The translations under genes were made by a program, and so were the position numbers. Shown here in pieces: positions 3,639-5,408 of a stretch of 5,408 bases of DNA. The notes below the pieces were generated by a model. That model searched no databases, was not told the DNA's origin, and saw only the letters and a list, made by a program, of their open reading frames with translations. How positions within the stretch are numbered: position 1 is the stretch's first letter; the number at the start of each line of letters is the position of its first letter. The stretch spans positions 1-5,408 of the forward strand of contig JAZSMU010000093.1 in the NCBI GenBank assembly GCA_045536045.1, given 5' to 3'. Source of the stretch: RGIG1918 sp045536045. GTDB lineage: Bacteria > Cyanobacteriota > Vampirovibrionia > Gastranaerophilales > Gastranaerophilaceae.

Positions 3639-5408
3639 TTATGGGTCTATATATTTTAGAAGCATTTTTTGAAGTTGACCTGAAGTATCTCCTTTGACAG
3701 CTTTTATTAGGTCTTTGCTATAAAGGTCTTTGTAAGCTTTTTTGACAGCTTCTGCCTGTTCAGGTGTAAGTCCAATTAAAGCGTCTTTTAGAGAATCTTC
3801 ATCTGTGCCCAAGCCTTTCATTGCATTATAGGCTTGTTTCGCAATAGCTTTGGCATCTATAGTTTCTTTTGCTGCTGTGTTGCCTTGTGTAGCACTTAAC
3901 AATGTTTTTTCAAGTTGTCCAGAAGTTTCGCTTTTAATTGCGGCATCTAAGTCTTTTCCGTACATACTTTTATATTGTTCTTTAACCAACGCTGCTTCTT
4001 CTGAGGTCATTCCAAGAAGTATATTTTTAAGTCCTTCTTCGTCTGTTCCAGCACCTTTCATTGCTGCGTATAGTTGTGTTGCTTTTTGTTGAGCTGCAGC
4101 AGTTTCAGAAGTTAGTGCTTTATTTGTTGCGGTTCCACCACTTATCGCACTCAACAATATTTTTTCAAGTTGACCAGAAGTATCACCTTTGATTGCTTTT
4201 TCTAATGCGTTTTCTTTGCCTTTGCCGTATAAATCTGCATATACTTGTTTAACTTCGTTTGCTTGTTCAGGTGTAAGTCCTATTAAAGCTTTTCTAAGAG
4301 CTTCTTCATCTGTGCCCCAGCCTTTCATTGCATTATAGGCTTGTTTCGCAATTTCTTCTGCGTTGAAATTGTCTTTTGTTGCAGTTCCACCTGCAAGAGC
4401 TTCTAACAATGTTTTTTCAAGTTGCCCAGAAGTTTCGCTCTTGATGGCTTTTTCTAGAGATTTACCATATTTGCTTTCGTAAGCTGCTTTAACCTGTGCA
4501 GCTTCTTCTGCAGTTAGCCCAATAAGTAGTCCTTTTAGAGCTTCTTCATCTGTGCCCCAGCCTTTCATTGCTTTGTTTAATTGTGTTACTATCAAGTCCA
4601 CATTAATAGTATCGCCACTATTTTCATCAAATGGTTTTTGTCCTAAAGCTAAGAAGTTTGCTTCTGTTTTACCAGATGTTTCTGCCTTTATTGCACCATC
4701 AATATCTTTTTTGCCATCGTATGCTGTGTAGTAGTTGTTTGCGATATCTTTATCTACTGAGCCATTACTTATTAACTTTAATAATTGCTCCATAGCTTTT
4801 TCATCTGTTCCACTTTTTCCTCTGCCTGAGTCGTAAAAAGCTTCTGCAAAGGCTGCTTCAATATTGCCAGATAAATTATCTTGTCCGTTGTCATATTTAC
4901 CAGCTAATGCATCCAATAATTGAGTTTCAAGTTTGCCAGATGTGTCGCCTTTGATAGCATCTTCAAGAGATTTCCCAAATAGAGCTTTGTATTGTTCTGC
5001 TACAAGTTTGCCTTCTTCTGCGCTTAAGCCTATTAAAGAATCACGCAATGAATCTTCATCTGTGCCAAGTCCGTCTATTGCTGCATGTAATTTGCAGGCC
5101 ATAATTTGTGCATTTATTAATTTTATTTGGTCATCTGTCTTTCCTGAATTATTTCCTGTAGATGGTGTTTGTGTGGTTGGATTTTGAGTTTGTGGGGTAT
5201 TGTTGTTTCCTGGAACGATAACGCTTCCGTTGTTGCTGCCTCCTGGGGTGACAATAGTTCCATTTTGGGTATGACAATTGCATCCACATCCATTATTATT
5301 GCCATTATTTTGTGCAGGTGGGTTTTGAACAGGTGGATTTTGAGTTTGTGGAGTATTGTTATTGTTTCCACATCCACATCCATTATTATTGCCATTATTT
5401 TGTGCAGG
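3639..5408 (-). CDS. Six-repeat annexin protein with Asn/Pro/Cys-Gly-rich N-terminal linker (5' end outside window)
   Basis: Annexins are calcium-dependent, phospholipid-binding proteins built from about 70-residue, five-helix repeats. Counting from the Met at 5100-5102, six repeats start near residues -10, 77, 165, 247, 333 and 416, each with GTDE (T14, T99, T184, T264, T353, T433) and a later (D/E)TSG. The acidic partner follows GxGT after exactly 38 residues in repeats 1, 3, 5 and 6 (D53, E223, E392, D472), the type II calcium-site spacing. Repeats 2 and 4 carry small insertions (41 and 42 residues). The frame is open upstream of 5102 to the edge: 102 further codons encode helix A of repeat 1 (DDQIKLINAQIMACK) preceded by an Asn/Pro/Gln/Thr linker with GCGCG and GCGCNCH. 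So 5102 is not the true start, and no signal peptide can be assessed. The stop is TAA at 3639-3641. Animal annexins usually have four or eight repeats. Confidence 0.9.
   Translation of the reverse strand, partial: PAQNNGNNNGCGCGNNNNTPQTQNPPVQNPPAQNNGNNNGCGCNCHTQNGTIVTPGGSNNGSVIVPGNNNTPQTQNPTTQTPSTGNNSGKTDDQIKLINAQIMACKLHAAIDGLGTDEDSLRDSLIGLSAEEGKLVAEQYKALFGKSLEDAIKGDTSGKLETQLLDALAGKYDNGQDNLSGNIEAAFAEAFYDSGRGKSGTDEKAMEQLLKLISNGSVDKDIANNYYTAYDGKKDIDGAIKAETSGKTEANFLALGQKPFDENSGDTINVDLIVTQLNKAMKGWGTDEEALKGLLIGLTAEEAAQVKAAYESKYGKSLEKAIKSETSGQLEKTLLEALAGGTATKDNFNAEEIAKQAYNAMKGWGTDEEALRKALIGLTPEQANEVKQVYADLYGKGKENALEKAIKGDTSGQLEKILLSAISGGTATNKALTSETAAAQQKATQLYAAMKGAGTDEEGLKNILLGMTSEEAALVKEQYKSMYGKDLDAAIKSETSGQLEKTLLSATQGNTAAKETIDAKAIAKQAYNAMKGLGTDEDSLKDALIGLTPEQAEAVKKAYKDLYSKDLIKAVKGDTSGQLQKMLLKYIDP
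3642..5135 (-). repeat. Six annexin repeats within the coding region
   Basis: Approximate repeat limits: R1 4905-5135, R2 4647-4874, R3 4392-4610, R4 4143-4364, R5 3891-4106, R6 3642-3857. R2 is the most diverged (GKSGTDE and a three-residue insertion). R3 and R4 have GWGTDE, R5 GAGTDE, R1 and R6 GLGTDE. Parts are nearly identical at the DNA level: 4297-4331 equals 4537-4571 (35 bp), and 3813-3845 equals 4320-4352 (33 bp), which points to fairly recent internal duplication or gene conversion. Confidence 0.85.
5281..5408 (-). repeat. 90-bp-period repeat coding the Cys-Gly-rich linker
   Basis: Bases 5281-5318 and 5371-5408 are identical over at least 38 bp and the second copy runs off the edge. 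The unit is 30 codons and encodes PAQNNGNNNGCGC followed by a TPQTQNPPVQNP-type stretch. A shorter related piece (GGATTTTGAGTTTGTGG) recurs at 5179-5195 and 5335-5351. The sequence is in frame with the annexin repeats and forms the visible part of their N-terminal extension. Confidence 0.85.

Noticed and set aside
3850..5187. Plus-strand ORFs across the annexin gene
   Set aside because: They are antisense frames with hydrophobic, Ser/Pro-rich products; the minus strand has clear annexin motifs throughout.
5123..5395. 90-codon minus-strand ORF with repeated MAIIMDVD
   Set aside because: It is another frame of the 90-bp repeat that encodes the annexin linker; the linker frame is continuous with the annexin repeats.

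Overview
The window is AT-rich bacterial DNA in which every supportable gene lies on the minus strand. Reading in the direction of transcription (high to low coordinates), the order is: a 5'-truncated annexin-repeat gene (3639-5408), a divergent annexin-like gene with a Gly/Tyr repeat tail (2512-3540), a 198-residue helical protein (1817-2413), hydE for [FeFe]-hydrogenase maturation (491-1465), and the first 125 codons of an Asn/Gly/Ser-rich protein that runs off the left edge (1-376). The anaerobic maturase, the low GC and the N-terminal 'ASQARLL.LTARKSDLE' family of the 198-residue protein suggest a gut member of Candidatus Gastranaerophilales (Melainabacteria). That assignment rests on memory of the family and is only moderately secure.

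The most notable gene is the annexin-repeat protein. It carries six annexin repeats, each with the GTDE calcium-loop signature. In four of them the acidic partner sits exactly at the GxGT-(38 residues)-D/E spacing of the animal type II calcium site. The reading frame stays open upstream of the first ATG-like start (5102) to the window edge. It encodes an Asn/Pro/Gln-rich linker with Cys-Gly clusters plus the start of helix A of repeat 1, so 5102 is an internal Met and the gene is truncated by the window. The next gene carries two degenerate annexin-like units that have lost the calcium loop, followed by a three-copy 15-residue Gly/Tyr repeat.

Three genes (1-376, 1817-2413, 2512-3540) share an upstream architecture with fixed spacing: TGTAA direct repeats at a 10-bp period, then exactly 38 bp, then a CCGTAATA-like -10 element, with TAAAG(T/C)TT located 13 bp upstream of that element. 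The core resembles sigma-28 (FliA/SigD) promoters. The TGTAA repeats resemble paired half-sites of OmpR/PhoB-family regulators. hydE lacks this promoter. The working inference is a co-regulated set of non-Sec, probably exported proteins (annexin-like, flagellin-like helical, and Asn/Gly-rich proteins) with the housekeeping gene hydE interposed.

The only gene-free stretch above 300 bases is 1466-1816. It holds two minus-strand Rho-independent terminators, a lone TGTAA repeat site, a 16-bp direct repeat pair and no convincing ORF. It may encode a small RNA or hold the remains of a repetitive element. No tRNA, rRNA, CRISPR array or transposase is visible.
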